Shown here: positions 47,396 to 61,117 of the stretch, one piece after another | How positions within the stretch are numbered: the stretch's first letter is position 1 | How the letters are laid out: each line of letters starts with the position of its first letter | DNA from: Crotophaga sulcirostris | Lineage: Eukaryota > Chordata > Aves > Cuculiformes > Crotophagidae | NCBI GenBank assembly: GCA_013397455.1 | Contig: VYZB01000076.1 | Location: 2,625,468-2,689,467, forward strand | Length of the DNA: 64,000 bases | Reading direction: 5' to 3' | Program-made: the position numbers and the translations under genes | The notes under the pieces: generated by a model | Database searches by the model: none | What the model was told of the DNA's origin: nothing | Seen by the model: only the letters and a program-made list of their open reading frames with translations

Positions 47396-50300
47396 CTCCC
47401 TTTACTTCTGTGCCTGCACACACCTCTGCGGACTGGCATGGCAGTGCCTTTTTGCCATCCTAAAGGCCATGTATTCTGTTTGTGTTGGCTGGTTGTGTCA
47501 GGCCTGATCCAATTTAATGTTCATGGATACTTTTTAACTTGAGGGAGAACATGTCTTAAACAAAGAAGAAAAAAAATACACAACAGCTGAACATGATTAT
47601 ATCCCTGTTTGGAAAATCCTGGGCAACCATCCCTAGGGTAACGAGGAAAGGAGGTCACTGAAGAAATAATGCAACCAACAGCATGAATGGGAGGAAGGTT
47701 GAGGTGTCTGAAGCACAGGAACTGTTGACAAGGAAAACTGAGGACATTTAAAGGGAAGAGATATTGTGTCATAGAATTTCTACCCTCTGTGTCACAAGTA
47801 CCTTTCCAAAAAAGCTAAAGTACTGCCACAGGAAAGGACTCAGGGGGACACCAGCAGTTGCAACTTGCACGCTTATGGGAAGCAATTAGTATTAGAAACT
47901 ACATAGTATTTTTCTTACTAGAAGTGAAACTTCAATGCCAAGAATAAAGTAGGAAGACAGAGAAGTAACTTGTTTGCAGGTTTAAGAACTCAGCAGATTT
48001 AACACTTGGAGAACAGGGGACAGACTCTAACCATCAAGACAGCAGCTCAGGAGACTGAGGGTCAAAGTGAAGGGAGTCTTTTTAGTTCACTCAGTTTTGT
48101 TTGTCTAAGATATTTTAGCAGATGAACAGCCCGCAGAGCAGCCTTGAGTGCAAAGGTGCAGAAGTCTTTTTAGATTTTTTTGGATGTGTTCATGTGAACG
48201 CACTCACTCATACACTTGGTTGGGATGCATGCTTGAAATCATCATTCCTTCATTCGGTTAATACCTATTTCTTAAAGTATTAAGAATTTATGTATAGAAA
48301 TGCCACAAAAGTAAAATGGATATATGAGCTATTAGAGAAAGAGCAATTAAACTTTAGGCCAAGCTTTAGTGTAAAGAGTCAGAGTACTGTGGATGCCAAG
48401 GGAGCTGTTGAATGGAACTGTGCCAGTAAAGACAGTAGAGAATTTACCCTGTACACACAAAGATGATCTTTCTTTCTGCCCACAGTTAGTCTGTTAACAG
48501 CTTTCAAGATCACAGCAGACATAAGGAAGAAATAATTTCAAAAGATCCCAGAAATGTTGAGTTGAAAGCAAGGAAGTGAATGTTTATGAGAAACATTTAT
48601 GAAAATACTAACTTTTGGCAATGTAGGCATCCCTTTTAAGCTGAATGGGAAGGATGGGATTTAAAATCATAAGGAACTCCTTAAAAATTCATGCCAAGAT
48701 ATAGCCTCATGGGAGCAAGAGAGGACTGAAAAATATTCTTGAGAGTACTGGTTGCTGTATCCTTGTTTCATGTGTGTAGGGTGAAATGAAAAAGATATTT
48801 ATTAGGAATGATAAAGACATCACCTGAAAGATGCACCCACCCAAATATATCAGTAATTAATTTTTTTATTATTAGTTGGTCAAATGATGAAGACCTAGTG
48901 AAATATTTTTTCTCAGTGTTTTTTTTTTCTCCATGCTGAATGTATTTACTGAGCAAGGAAAATTAAGATCAGAAATAATGACTTAAGGAAAAGAGCCTGC
49001 AGTTTCTGTCTCTAGCAGGGCCTAAATACTTATGGACTGTGCATGTTTATTGTGTATAATGGCTGGAAAAATTGTTTTCTAGAGGAGGAATATATTACTG
49101 AAAGTAGCAGAAGATTCTGACATAGTGATTTCCACCTCAGTCTTTTTTCTTCCCCCTTTCAAGTACATAAATGTTGCTTTTCTTCATTTTTCTATCCTAA
49201 TACTGAAATGTAGCTGTGAAATTGCAGAGTGGAGGTTTGAAACACAATGCTGGGCAAATCAAGAACACTACAGGTTATTCATTGCACAGATAATACGAAC
49301 AAGTTGAGACTATTTAGCTCTCACACTTCAGAAAACAGAAAAAAGAGGTAATGCTCTTTTGAAGGACGTTGTAACTTATACATATAATTTTCCAGATGCA
49401 TGGGTTTTTTTGCCTCCAGCCAGATTGCCATATATGTGATGCTGTGAGACTGAGGATAGGCAGTAAAAACCCACCGAAGTCTACATCTTGCAGCAAATAT
49501 TTTGTGTTGTAACTTGTTACAAGTTGCAAAAGACTTACTGTAAATTCTTATTTTTCTAACATATTTAAGTTAAGCTTTTAAATTCAGTGTTTCAGAGTTC
49601 TTGTGCATTCACATACGACACTTCATAACCTATACTATTCATGTTTTGTGTAACATTACACTGCTAAGCCTCATTCATGCACCCCCCATACCTCTACTAG
49701 AAAGGATTCTGTTGAGATCCTCAGCAACTAGAAAGAATTTAAAGTTACTACTTTTCATTGTAATAGGTGGTTTCACTATATGTTGTAGTCCTTGAGTAGT
49801 TTGAATAATTCATCTAAAAACTGCGTTAGAAGAATGGGAAATCAGAGATAATTTTGATGTCTAGAATAAATTATTTTGAGTGTTATGAGTGCAAATTATG
49901 TGTATGGGCTTTGAGACTGAAATTATTACCTTTTACTTCCTGAACAAAGATCAATAACATTTGTTTTAATTGGTGATCTCGCTACCATCTAGACAGAAGG
50001 GTGTGAGCAAATGGAGGAAAAAGATCTAGAACTGTTTTTTTCTAAACTAGACTGATACACCGATCATGGTGTCACCAGCCATTGCTAGATAGAAACACAC
50101 ACTTCAATTTTTATTTTACCAGTATTAAAGAAACACACTAAAAAGTCATGTGCACTTCAGCATCTGGTAGCCTGTGTTTTTATGTTTCAGAATAACATTT
50201 CTGACATACAGTCATAATAAAGCTACATCTCATATAACTGGTAGACATTTTGTGTCTTTACTGGTCTTGAATATGCAATATTGCACCCAACCTTATTATT

Positions 50301-52884
50301 TAGCACTAAAATATTATGGGCTGAGTCTTCTTTATTTTTTGTTCCTTTTCTAAATTCTGGTTCTGTAAAAGAACCTTGGCAATGGCTGCAGATTTGGCAG
50401 AGGCTTTCACAGACACTCAGTCTTGATGAGTTCATAATGATTTATAGAGCCCAAAATGTGAATGATGCAAAACAGAAGATGGTGGTTCATTGTCATTTCC
50501 TACATTTACCTTTGCTCATGCAATGTAGCTGTGAAACATTTTCATATTTACAATATTATGTTTTGCTGTCATCTTCCACATGTGTATATGGAGCAATAGG
50601 TTGAAGATTCTCATGTTTTCACGCTTCAGTCCTTTCCACAGAAGAAACTGTAAAATATAATAGGATCATAAAAGAAGCAGGAAAATGTGATGAAGGTAGG
50701 AGTACGCATGTAGACAAGAAAAACTGTGTACTTTTGTCTTATATGATAATACGTGTTATATATGCACACATAGTTTTTGTCAACAAGACCAGTCCTTTTG
50801 AAGTTAAAAGGACTTTTAACATAGGTAGTTGTAGAAGTGGAAATGACTAGAGCATGTGCTGAAATAGAGGCTTGGCATGGCACCTTGAAATATATTCATG
50901 AATGCTGTTCATAATAGCTTGTTGCAGCTATAGATTGGATTTAATGAGTGACATTACCCAATGACATCAGGAGAAAATAAAAGCTATTTTGTCAATACTC
51001 TTGTTTTCTAACTTGCTACTTGCCATTATAAAGTCAATATGAAGCCAGAAGTTTCCACCTATTACCTGTGCACTCTTTGAAACCTATATCTCAGATATAG
51101 GCATGTGTTTACTGTGTTGAGAATATTTACATGTAATGGTCACCATTGTATATTCAGTTCTTCCCATCAGATCTGTTGAAGTCTGTGGATATGTAGAGGC
51201 TCTTCTGCTTGAATAAACTGGTGTATTTCGTGCAAAATTGTACATAACTGAGCCAAACAACATATGTTTCTCTTGAGTTTCCTGTTTGGGTTCAGTTTTG
51301 ACTAGAGTTTTTTGGTCATGCCGGTTCCATTTCAATATATGTAAATGGTATATACCATGTATATATATATATATCTTAAATCTTAGAGCTTCTGTGGGAC
51401 TCTCCTTTCTGGTATTGCCGTATAATAGTCTAAAATTTACTAGCAACAAAGCGTTTAAGACTTCAAAGATATGTGAAGTGAATCTGCTATAGAGACTCTC
51501 TGTGAACATTACCATTCAGTTTTGAATAGTGTGCTGCAGAAACCTTTGCGTCTAGGGGCAAGGGCAGATCTTCACAGCAAGTCATCCTAAAAAGGGAGGT
51601 GAGGACAAAACCAGTAATTTCCTGGCCTTATGAATTCTCTAATGAATTGAATGAATAGGGATGGAGGGCAGTACTTTCTTGTCTATTTTTTAAACTTTAT
51701 TAATCTAAAATTATTAAAATATAAACAATGCAATAATTTTCAAAAGTGGATCACCTTTCAAATATTAATATGAATATGAAAATCAATAGCACCAAATTGT
51801 GTAAATTATGATAAACCTTATATGATACTTTAATACGGTTAACTGGAACCTGGTGAGCATCAAAAAGTTTCACAGTTAAATTATAGCACTCTGGTAACAC
51901 ACTTTGGATATTTTTTAAATATTTTTGAATATATTTAAGGATAATGGTTTAAAAAGCACCCTATTGGCTCCATTATGTTTTGTCCCCACAGGTTATTTTT
52001 ATTAGGGGATGAATATTCTAGGTATGGTCTGGAGGAAAACAACGGATAAAAATATTGTCCCAGGGGAAGCACAAGGAGAAACTATCCAAGGCACCCCTCT
52101 GTGAAAAGTTTTTTACTTTTCCTTCGTATTCTACCTTTGTGATAAGAATATAGCAATGGGATTCCATCTTAAAAAGGTCAGCATTCTCAATAGACATCTT
52201 GTCAGCTCAACAGCATGTGTGCATGTACGGTGGGTTGCCTGGGACAGAGCAATGGTTCCATGTACTTGTCAGTGGAAGGGCTCAGACATTTTGAGCAGAA
52301 TGTTTCTGAGGGAGAAAATGCCAACTAATTCAGTTGTTAAATGTTCTGTGGGAATGTGTCAGGATTGACTACATTGTGTTTGTTTTGCTTTCAATCACAA
52401 CAAAGCTTTTTGATAACTTTTTTATAATCTTTTCATGGCAGAATATTTGAATATTTCATTTTGGAACAACATTTCATTTAGGATGACATTTGATATTATA
52501 AATTAGGAAAAAAAAAGGTTAGAATTAAAACTTTTCCTATAAGTTTATCTGAAGTGAGTTAAAAATATATCCTACAAGAAGCATTTACTTTGCTTCAGTT
52601 TAGAAGGGGGGAAATGTCAGAGTTTTCCAGGAAACAAAAATTCTACTTTCATGAAAAGTATCTGACAGAAGTCTGATAATTTAATTTTTTAAACTAATTG
52701 TTTAACAATGAAAGTTTCACAGTTTTCAAAGCAAATTAAACATATTTAAACAAGTAATTGCTTAGAAGTAGTATTTTGCCGTTATCTTTTTTTCAAAAGA
52801 TTAAAAAATATTTGGATCTTTTATTTATTAAGTTAATGAAAAAAGTTTTGCAAATGTCCAAACCAATATTTGAATATTTGAATC
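47396..52884. other. Non-genic unique AT-rich DNA, 5.5 kb
   Basis: No gene or interspersed repeat was recognised. It becomes very AT-rich from 50.9 kb onward. The AT palindrome with (TA)n at 51.34 kb is the only structured element. A 143-codon minus-strand open frame (51084-51515) runs straight through that simple repeat, so it is an artefact. Confidence 0.6.
51335..51374. repeat. AT-rich palindrome joined to (TA)n
   Basis: ATGGTATATACCAT at 51345-51358 is a perfect 14-bp palindrome. The arms extend outward to about 51335 and 51368 with one mismatch and one wobble, because the left flank (aatatatgta) pairs with the (TA)n run at 51360-51374. The whole can fold as a hairpin or cruciform with almost no loop. 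Confidence 0.85.
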
Positions 52885-53935
52885 CTGTCACTGGCCACTA
52901 CTGAGAACAGTCTGGTTCTTCTTTATCCCCTCCCATCAGATATCTACACATATGATGCAATTCCCCCCGAGTCTCATCCCTTGTCATATAAGACACGGGT
53001 CTCTTGATCATTCCCACAGTCCTTCATTAGACTTGTTCTGGTAAGACCATCTCTGTCTTGCACTGGGGAGCCCAGAACTCAACACGGTGTTTCAGATACG
53101 GCCTCATCAGTGTTGACTGGAAAAAAAGGGTCAATTCCTTCAACCTGCTGGCGATGCTCTAAATGTGGAGCCCTAAATGTTGTTGGCTGCCTTTGCTGTA
53201 TTGGTGGCTGGCTTTCAACTTGTTATCCAGCAGGACACCAAAGTCTTTCCCTACAAGAGCTGTTTTCCAGTAAGTCAGCCCCTAGTGCGTGGTGTTATTC
53301 CTTCCTATGGGTAGGACTTTGCATTTCCCTTTGCCAAACATCATCAGATTCCTCTCTGCCTAGTTCCCCACCTTATTGAAGTCCACTTCTTCCAATTCTG
53401 TATCATATCTGAACTTGCTGAGGATTCACTCTACCACATTGTCTAGGTCCTTAATGAAGAGGTTAAACAATATTGGCCCTATTATCCACCCCTGGGGTAC
53501 ACCACCAGTGACTCGCCTCCAACTGAAATTTTTGCCATTGATCACAACCCTCTAGGTTTGGCTGTTCAACCACTTTCAGTCCACCTCATGGTCCACTTGT
53601 CTAATCCATATTATGTCAGTTTTCCTATTAGATTTCTACAGGAGAAAGTGTCAAATGCCTTAATAAAATTGAGGTAAACAACATTCATTACTCTCCCTGT
53701 CATCTGGCAAGGTAGTGATTTCATTGTAGGAAATTGCTGCTTAGGCATGGCTTTCACTAGGTAAATCCATGTTAACTAGGTCCAACATCCTTCTTATCCT
53801 TTGTGTGTTTGGAAATGGTTTCCAGAATTAGTTGCTTCCTCACCTTCACAGGAATTGATGTGAGGCTGGCTGGCTTGTAGCTGCCCACTTCTTCCTTCTT
53901 GTCTTTCTTGAAATGACATTTGGTTTCTTTCATAT
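52885..53935 (-). mobile_element. Old CR1 LINE lacking its 3' end, minus strand
   Basis: The match begins at 52885 inside the 3' part of the element, at 'cctgtcactggccactactgag', and so lacks roughly the last 200-250 bp, including the terminal octamer repeats. It continues through the reverse-transcriptase region to about 53935. Blocks that are readable on the minus strand include KKDKKEEVGSYKPASLTSIP and LILETISKHTKDKKD before a frame break. Divergence from the 28.8- and 57.7-kb copies is clearly higher, so it is the oldest large copy here. A missing 3' end is unusual because CR1 insertions keep that end, so a later deletion must be assumed. Confidence 0.9.
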
Positions 53936-56900
53936 TTCTTTTGCTTTCACATATTCCTTTTTTGCCATGAACAAACACTTAGTATTACCACATTCATTCC
54001 CCCTACCAGATGCGCAAACAATGCTCTGGATTTCCTTGACATACACACAGTTATTGTTATGGGCTCCTGCTCAAAGCAGTAGTGAGATTAAGAAGCAGAA
54101 CACTCAGATAGGATCCTGGAAGGACATTTCTCTTCATCCCGCTTTGTTTTTTTGAGGTACATCTAGAGCTAATTTCACTTCTGTTACAGGCAAAAGAAAG
54201 AGAGCCAGAGACACAGAGCTTCTTTCTTTTCTCTTTAAAATACAAAGAGTACCCTGCTGTGGTGGTAGAGGTAAATTACAATTTTAGAAGAGTTTTCTTA
54301 TCACTTCTGATCACAGCTGTTTCTCTGACTGGGACTGCCAGGAGATTGAACAGCTTAGAAACAGTCTGACAAGGGAATTAGGCATGAGAGAGTTTGGATA
54401 TGTGAGCCCTAAAATTAGCTGCCTCAAGCATCCTACTGTTTTCCAGATCAAGGAGTATGCTGGATATGTAGGTCTTCATGACCCAGCCTACAATCAGTCT
54501 GGATTGTCTTCCTGGTTGGGTTTTACAAACTACTTTAATAAAACTGACTTTAACTAGATCCTATAGTGTAACTGTTCTGTCGGGAGTTCAGTGATGAGGG
54601 CATTTTAATTCTGATAGAGACAAATAACTATTATTGTTTGTTGCTTCATTTAGTACTTTCACCTAAATGTTGACTCTGAACTAATTTGGCTGAGTCTCAT
54701 GTCTTTGTCAATGTCAGGACACAGTTTGAACCACCTTGAAACTGTAGAAAACTTGTGCTTATGCGGAAACTTTTAAACATGCAGAACTAGAACACCAAAG
54801 AAGTATCTGTATACAACTGTAGAGGTAAAAGATGGATGTTAAAAACCAGTAACAGTGAGACATAATTTGATGGTAATTTTTATTTAAATGCTTGTGGGAA
54901 GATTAAGAAAGAAGAAAATGAGTTGAAAACAGAATTGTCTTATTCTAGAGACCACCAAGCTAGATCAGAATAATAAAATGTCCTGGATCAACTCATCTGG
55001 TACTCAAAACCACATAGTTCTTTTACCCATGGGGAAATTTTAAATATGCGGACATCTGCTGGGTAACAAACATTCAAACTTCATTCATTAAAGTGCAGTT
55101 CTACTCTTTAAAGTGGATATGTGCGAATGACATCCAGGACCTCCATGTTTGTGGTTTCTCAAAGATCACTCTATCAGATTGTTTATGCTTACTGTTTAAA
55201 AGTGCTTCTTTAACATCTGTCCACAAACTTAACCTTATTTCCCCAAAGCAGTCTGAGTTTTCTGCTTATTAGGTATTGCCATGAGACTTTTCTCCCCATG
55301 ATACCTTTGCAACCTGAGCTATAGACAATTCTAAGTAATCTGAAACCAGAACATCTAGCTGTTGGCAAGACAGGAGAAACAGAAGCAATTCCTGACTTAC
55401 ACGTGCTGTCTTTGATCCTCTGGGGATCACTTTGTACACTTACCTGATCAACATGAGCAATGGAGGGGACATGACTGAAGCAGCCCATTTGCCTGTTGTC
55501 TTGGAGAGAAGTTAATTTCTTGTCTCCTTCTACTAGAATTCACAGCCTTAGTGTAAAAGTATGAAAAGCTGTCATGAGAAATTGTTTTGTGTAAAGCAAT
55601 TGCACAGTTTGAGGAAATAAGATGGTGAATAATGAAGAAATCTTAATTCTAATCTACAGACCTGAATTGGATCTTTAGAAGACGGTGGTCAGGAGTGAAC
55701 CATGAAGAAACCACAATGTTGACATATGATGAGGGGAATGATTTAAAATCAAGGGACCCTACCCTTGATTCTACTGTGCATTCTGCTTGTTAATGTAATC
55801 AGCTATTTGGGCCCTCTGTCTGTCAAAGACAGGTAGAAGACTGAAAAATGCAGGTGGGAAATGACAAGAGGAGATTCAGCATGGAGAAGCTCACAACAAA
55901 ATTGGAGCAAATCTGTTAACTTGGAGGGAACAGGGAGGGAGAGAGAAAGAAAACATCTAAAACAGAGTAGGTCTGGTTTAGGGTTGAGCAAGGTCACTTT
56001 CTAGCCGTACATATCACTCTAGAAAACCTATAGTTGATACTAATGTATGTAAAATTAACAAGTGAAAAAGTACTTGGTTCTGTCCTCAAGCTTGGATTGG
56101 AAGAAGTAGATATAGTTTACAGGTAAATGATTTTCCTCTCTTATTGTTAGCGTGGTACATTAGCACTAACAGCATACCCGTATCTGACTTCTTGCCCTCT
56201 TAAGGTGTATCTTCTGTAGCCCTGTTCCCACAGAGAACAGTGTTTTCTGCTGGAATTAATGTTACAGGCAACTTTAGGAAACATTTGTCATTACATAGCT
56301 ACCATGTTGCATAATTCTCTATACATTATAAATGCATACTTTGATGATGTATTTATCATCTTCCGAATAGTCAACTAATCTGAATTATAAAGATTTTATG
56401 AACTTGTGTAGTTTTTGACCCCTAATATATATGTCCACTTAGTGCTCCCATCAGTTAAAATGGGTATATGATTTGAAAAGAAAGGAAAATAAAAGGAAAA
56501 AAGAAAAGAAAAAAAAAGAAAAGAAAAATGATGTTTGTGAAATCGTTGCTTATCATCCCAGATCACATTTTTTATATATGAAGTTGTTTGATTTTTGTAC
56601 AATCCAGGAATAGATCTTAAATGTTTTAAAGTATGATTAGACTATGTTGCAGTATCAAAGAGAAATCTTTCTGATGGAATATATTCTAGCAGTCTCCTTC
56701 CTTCCAGAAGGCAGCAGCCACTCCCTAGGTCATTACTAAAAGAGTTATAAGGACCTAAATTATCCATTTAGGAATTCAGGAGTAAATAGAATGAAGTAAA
56801 TCAGTCCTTATTCTCCTGTACAATATCAGAGATGCTCTGCATCATTTATTTTATAGGTTATGACAAAGCCATATCTTATATCTGCTGATACATTTCTGAA

Positions 56901-57699
56901 ATGTGTTTAATACAACATTCATTGTATTAAAACTTACTATCATTAAAATAAACTTGTCCTACGAAGGTAAGTAAACATGTTGCATGTTTCCAAGTCTCAG
57001 AGCTCTACAACAGCAGAATTCTAAGCCCAACCATCCTACTAAAAAAGAAAAGGGCTTTTCTCCTTTTCCTTGGGAATTATGAAAGAGTCTCCAACTACAT
57101 AGTGTGCCCATTCTTTGCTTCCCTCCCCTTTTTTACACACGATGGACTGTATTCTCGTAGTGGAGAAGGCCTGCACAGCCAAGGAGTCTGCTCTCTGTAG
57201 GCTCCCTTCATTTGTTGCAGAAATTGGAAGACACGCAAGGCAACTGTGGGAGGGTGGAAAACAAAGGTTCTTTTAAGAGAGTTGGATGCTGTTCAGATAA
57301 TTGAATTCTATTCATTGTAGACATGTGAGAATCCCCTAAACCAAGTGTTCTATGCATGACTGCTTAAAAGTGCTTCTGCTACCGCTTTACACTCTTGTCT
57401 GTGGATGGGATGTAATCAACAGGATCCTGATGTTGGATAGATCAAATGCTACGTATATATCACCAAGTGCTCTAATAAATCCATATATGTAGCCTCTCAA
57501 AATGGACATCCATGTTTATAGGATGTTTTTGTCTTTAATTGCCCTTTGTTTCTGCTGTCCCACTGTAAATTTGGGATAGTCAACCTTGTCTCTTCACAGG
57601 AATGCTGCAAAGATAAATTAGTTGACATTTTCAAACGTGAACTTTCACTCAGAAGATGTAGTGATGAATACCATTAGTAAACTTATGGGAAATTCCAGA
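53936..57699. other. Non-genic unique DNA, 3.8 kb
   Basis: Nothing recognised apart from a purine tract at 56.5 kb. The open frames are below 95 codons and have no motifs. Confidence 0.6.
56475..56528. repeat. A/G-rich tract, 54 nt
   Basis: Purine-only except for one T at 56490, with units such as AAAAG and GGAAA. The pure part, 56491-56528, is 38 nt. Its complement gives a Phe/Ser-rich open frame that has no meaning. Confidence 0.9.
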
Positions 57700-58779
57700 A
57701 TTGCAGAATCACAGAATGGTAGGGGTTGGAATGGACCTCTGGAGATCACCCAGTCCAACCCTCCTGCTAAAGCACATTCACCTAGAGCAGGTGGCACAGG
57801 AGTACACCCAGGTATTTTGAATATCTACAGAGAAGGAGAATCCACAGCCTCTCTAGGCAGCCTGTTCCAGTGCTCCCTCACCCTCACCCCTTGTCCTGTT
57901 GCCAGGCACCACTGAGACCACAGGCCCCATCCTCTTGACACCTGCCTCTTAGATATTTATAAGCATTGATAAGGTCCCCTCTCAGTCTTCTCTTTTCCAG
58001 GCTAAACAGACTAAGCTCACTCAGCCTCTCCTCATAAAAGGGATGCTTCAGTCACCTAATCATCTTTGTGGCCCTTTGCTGGACTCTCTCCACTACTTCC
58101 TTGTCTTTCTTGAACTGGGGAGCCCAGAAGTGTACACAGAAGTCCAGATGTGGCCTCACTAGGGCAGAGTAGAGGGATAGGTTATCCTCCCTCAGCCTGC
58201 TTTCTACAGTCTTCTAAATGCACCCCAGGATACCATTAGTCTTCTTGGCCATGAGGGCACATTGCTGGCTCATCGGCAATTTGTTGTCTATTAGGCCTAC
58301 CAGGTCTTTCTCTACAGAGCTGCTTTCCAGCTGGTCAACCCCTAACCTATACAGTCGCGTGGGGTTATTCTTCCCGAGTTGCAGAACCCTACACTTGCCT
58401 TTATTGAGCTTCAGTAGATTGCTCTCTGCCCAACTCTCCAGCCTATCCAGGTCTTGCTGAATGGCAGTACAGCCTTCTGGTGTATCAGCCCCTCCTCCTA
58501 GTTTTGTATTATCAGCAAACTTAATGAGAACACACTCTGTCCCCTCATCCAGATCACTGATGAATATATTGAACAAGTCTGGGCCCAGTACTGACCCCTG
58601 GGAAACATCGCTGGCCACAGGCTTCCAACTAGACTCTGCACCACTGATGGCAACCCTCTAAGCTCTGCCATCCATCCAGTTCTCAATCCATCTCACTGTC
58701 CACTCATCTAACTCACACTTCCTAAGCTTATCTATGAGGATGTTGTGAGAGACAGTGTCAAAAGCCTGGATGAAGTTCA
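57700..58779 (-). mobile_element. CR1 LINE, 1.1 kb, minus strand
   Basis: The inverted terminus (cagaatcacagaatgg) is at 57703. The body runs to about 58779, where it stops inside the reverse transcriptase just upstream of the AFDTVSH block. It is the best preserved copy in the window and a near twin of the one at 28.8 kb. A 61-bp segment present there, between 'caccctcac' and 'cccttgtcctg', is missing here at about 57889. The middle segment that the other copy lost is intact here. Its 5' breakpoint runs directly into unique DNA. No target-site duplication was seen, as expected for CR1. Confidence 0.96.
57960..58778 (-). pseudogene. CR1 reverse transcriptase relic with altered active site
   Basis: From 58778 downward the minus strand gives the palm: DTVSHNIL, an in-frame TAG near 58660, [20 protein letters not shown], and then KFADN in place of the family's FADD (58508-58519 region). 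The second catalytic aspartate is therefore replaced by Asn. The frame goes on through the thumb (NLLKLNKGKCRVLQLGKNN) to a stop at 58214. Beyond the stop the conserved [15 protein letters not shown] block can still be followed to about 57960. Both the stop and the Asn make it inactive. Confidence 0.9.
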
Positions 58780-61117
58780 AAGCCTTGCCAGTTTCTAAAT
58801 GTTGTAGATTTCCTCACTGACTGACTGAATAACCACCGATTGTCTTTTGAAGTGAGGCAGAAATCATGAAGAAAAGCCTGCACACAATGTATTAGTTCAC
58901 TTATCCAGTGTTGTATGAAAGCAAAACGGAACTTTGTTAATGGCAATCTTAGTTCTGACATTACTTAACTTCTAAAAATTTTACTTTGCAAATTTATTAT
59001 TCTCTTAATGCAGATTTTCGGTGTTTTATGGCGTAACATAAACATTTTCATAAAGCTTTACATGGAGGAATTCATACTGTATTATATGTAGTAACTGACT
59101 CTTTTTTCTTACGTCACTTATACTCGTTAACAATGATAACTAATACTGTCACATTCTTTAGGTCAAATCCTGAAATGCCACATTGCCATTTCCCTCCTAG
59201 ACAAATGCGTTTACTGTGGATCACCGTCACCTTCTCCAATGCACATGTAAAATACCCTTGGCATAAAGTTTTACCAATACATATGCAAAATGTTGTTTCT
59301 ATAAACTTCATCATGAGTAGAAGTTTGTAAGAAATTTCTTTTAAGAAAAAATATAAAAAGCAATTTACAAGTTAAAGATACAATTTGTTAAAGCAAACAA
59401 CAAAATAGAGAGTTAAAGGCATTAAATGAAAAATAAACAAACAGAAAATTTACCTTCAGTTTTCTTTTGCTCATCTGACATACAGAATTATATATTCCAC
59501 AGAGAAATAATTCCGCCTACATCTTGTGCTATCTTTGTTTGTCAAGTACAAACGTCTTTATGACTCCAGTTCAACAGGGTACCCAGGACAAAGTAGCTTT
59601 TAATAAGCAAGAAAACCAATTGACTTTACTGAGATCACTCATGGATGCAAAATCCACCATGTGCCTAAACACTGTGCTCTAGTCCATTTAGCTAACAAAT
59701 ACACACAGTGCTTCATTAATATACAAAATTCCAGTTAAATGTAAAGTGCAACAGCTATTGCACATGTGGATTCTGATAAGAAGAGGTAAAACTGCAAAAA
59801 CTCATATGCAAAGTACACAATTTAGGAAAACAACTAAAGGAATATTCTATTTATAACAACTCACATCCCTCAGGGTGACGTAGTATTGCACCTTTGCATC
59901 TGAAAAGAAGTAAGAGTGATACACTGAGCTAAAGCTGAATAAGCTTTTTAAGAGCATTGATTCCACTCCCATCTGTTCTCAAGAGTTTGATTTCAGCCTC
60001 CAAATTCAAATCCGAACTTTAAATCCAATAAGGTAGTTTTTCAATGCTGCATTTTTTGTATCATTCTCTTATAGACTGCAAAAGAGATGCAGAAATTAGG
60101 AAGGCTCTTTTTTTTCCCAGAGGAATGCTGTAAAGACACCAAAAGTCATATAGGTTTCATTTGCACATGAGGTGAAAGTTCTAGCATACAGAAAAGCAAT
60201 TGAAATTTTCTGTGCTGCCATTACATTTCCAGGGCACAAAGATAGCTCTGTTACACCTGCGTGTCCTGTGTTGCTTCTGGCATGTCCCTTGCTGTGAAGT
60301 CCATAAGCTCCCCTTCAGTGCTGTTTTATGGAGATACGCTTTGGCTTAGCTCTGGTTTTGTGTTCTTCCAACTGGATTCCCTCTCAGGGTTTTCTTCGAA
60401 ATGTAACCATGTTGGGTTTTTTTGATAATTTTAAATGCAACAAATAGTTGAACTCTGGTAAATCTTAGCACTTCTTAGAAATACATCCTATTCAAAATCA
60501 GCATTTTTCTAAAGCATTTTATTTTAAGGAATGTGGTGGATTTCCACATTTTTTCCAATGTCCCAACACCGCAGCTTCTGACAGATCACCAGCACTTTAG
60601 TCCTCTGTTACAACTTTCTTCAGCTGTAAGGTTTTTAACCGTAATCTCTTACTAACTCCTGTGCTACTTTGAGATGTAATGGGTTACATTTCTTTTCCTG
60701 AAATTTGTGGGTTTGTTTAGCAACACTTGAAACTGTTCACTCGTTGCCTTCTTTATTCCTTGTCTATTTGAGAAGTCTTTCCTTGCCCGTCCTAGAATGG
60801 CCCTAAACTTGTCTGCTGAGAGCTTATTAAACTGATTAAGTTTTATTATTTATCTATCAGTAACCACTTCAATATGCTTGGAAGTACTATACACATTCTT
60901 GCTTTTGTCTGTTCTCATAATGTTTTTCACTGCTCTCTAGCTTTTTTTTTTTAAACAGAATATTTGCTTGTTCTTGTCTTTCTAGAGATCTTTTGGAGGA
61001 AGTGATTTTTATTTGTCTTGTTTTCTTTCTTTCACTTAATTCTGCTTGTTCTTACTGTTTCAAATTTCTGTGTAGCTTGTGTTCAAACCAGGTACTATTG
61101 TGGCAGGTTTTGTGTTG

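Noticed and set aside
51084..51515. 143-codon minus-strand open frame
   Set aside because: It reads through the (TA)n palindrome (Tyr-Ile repeats) and has no recognisable domain.
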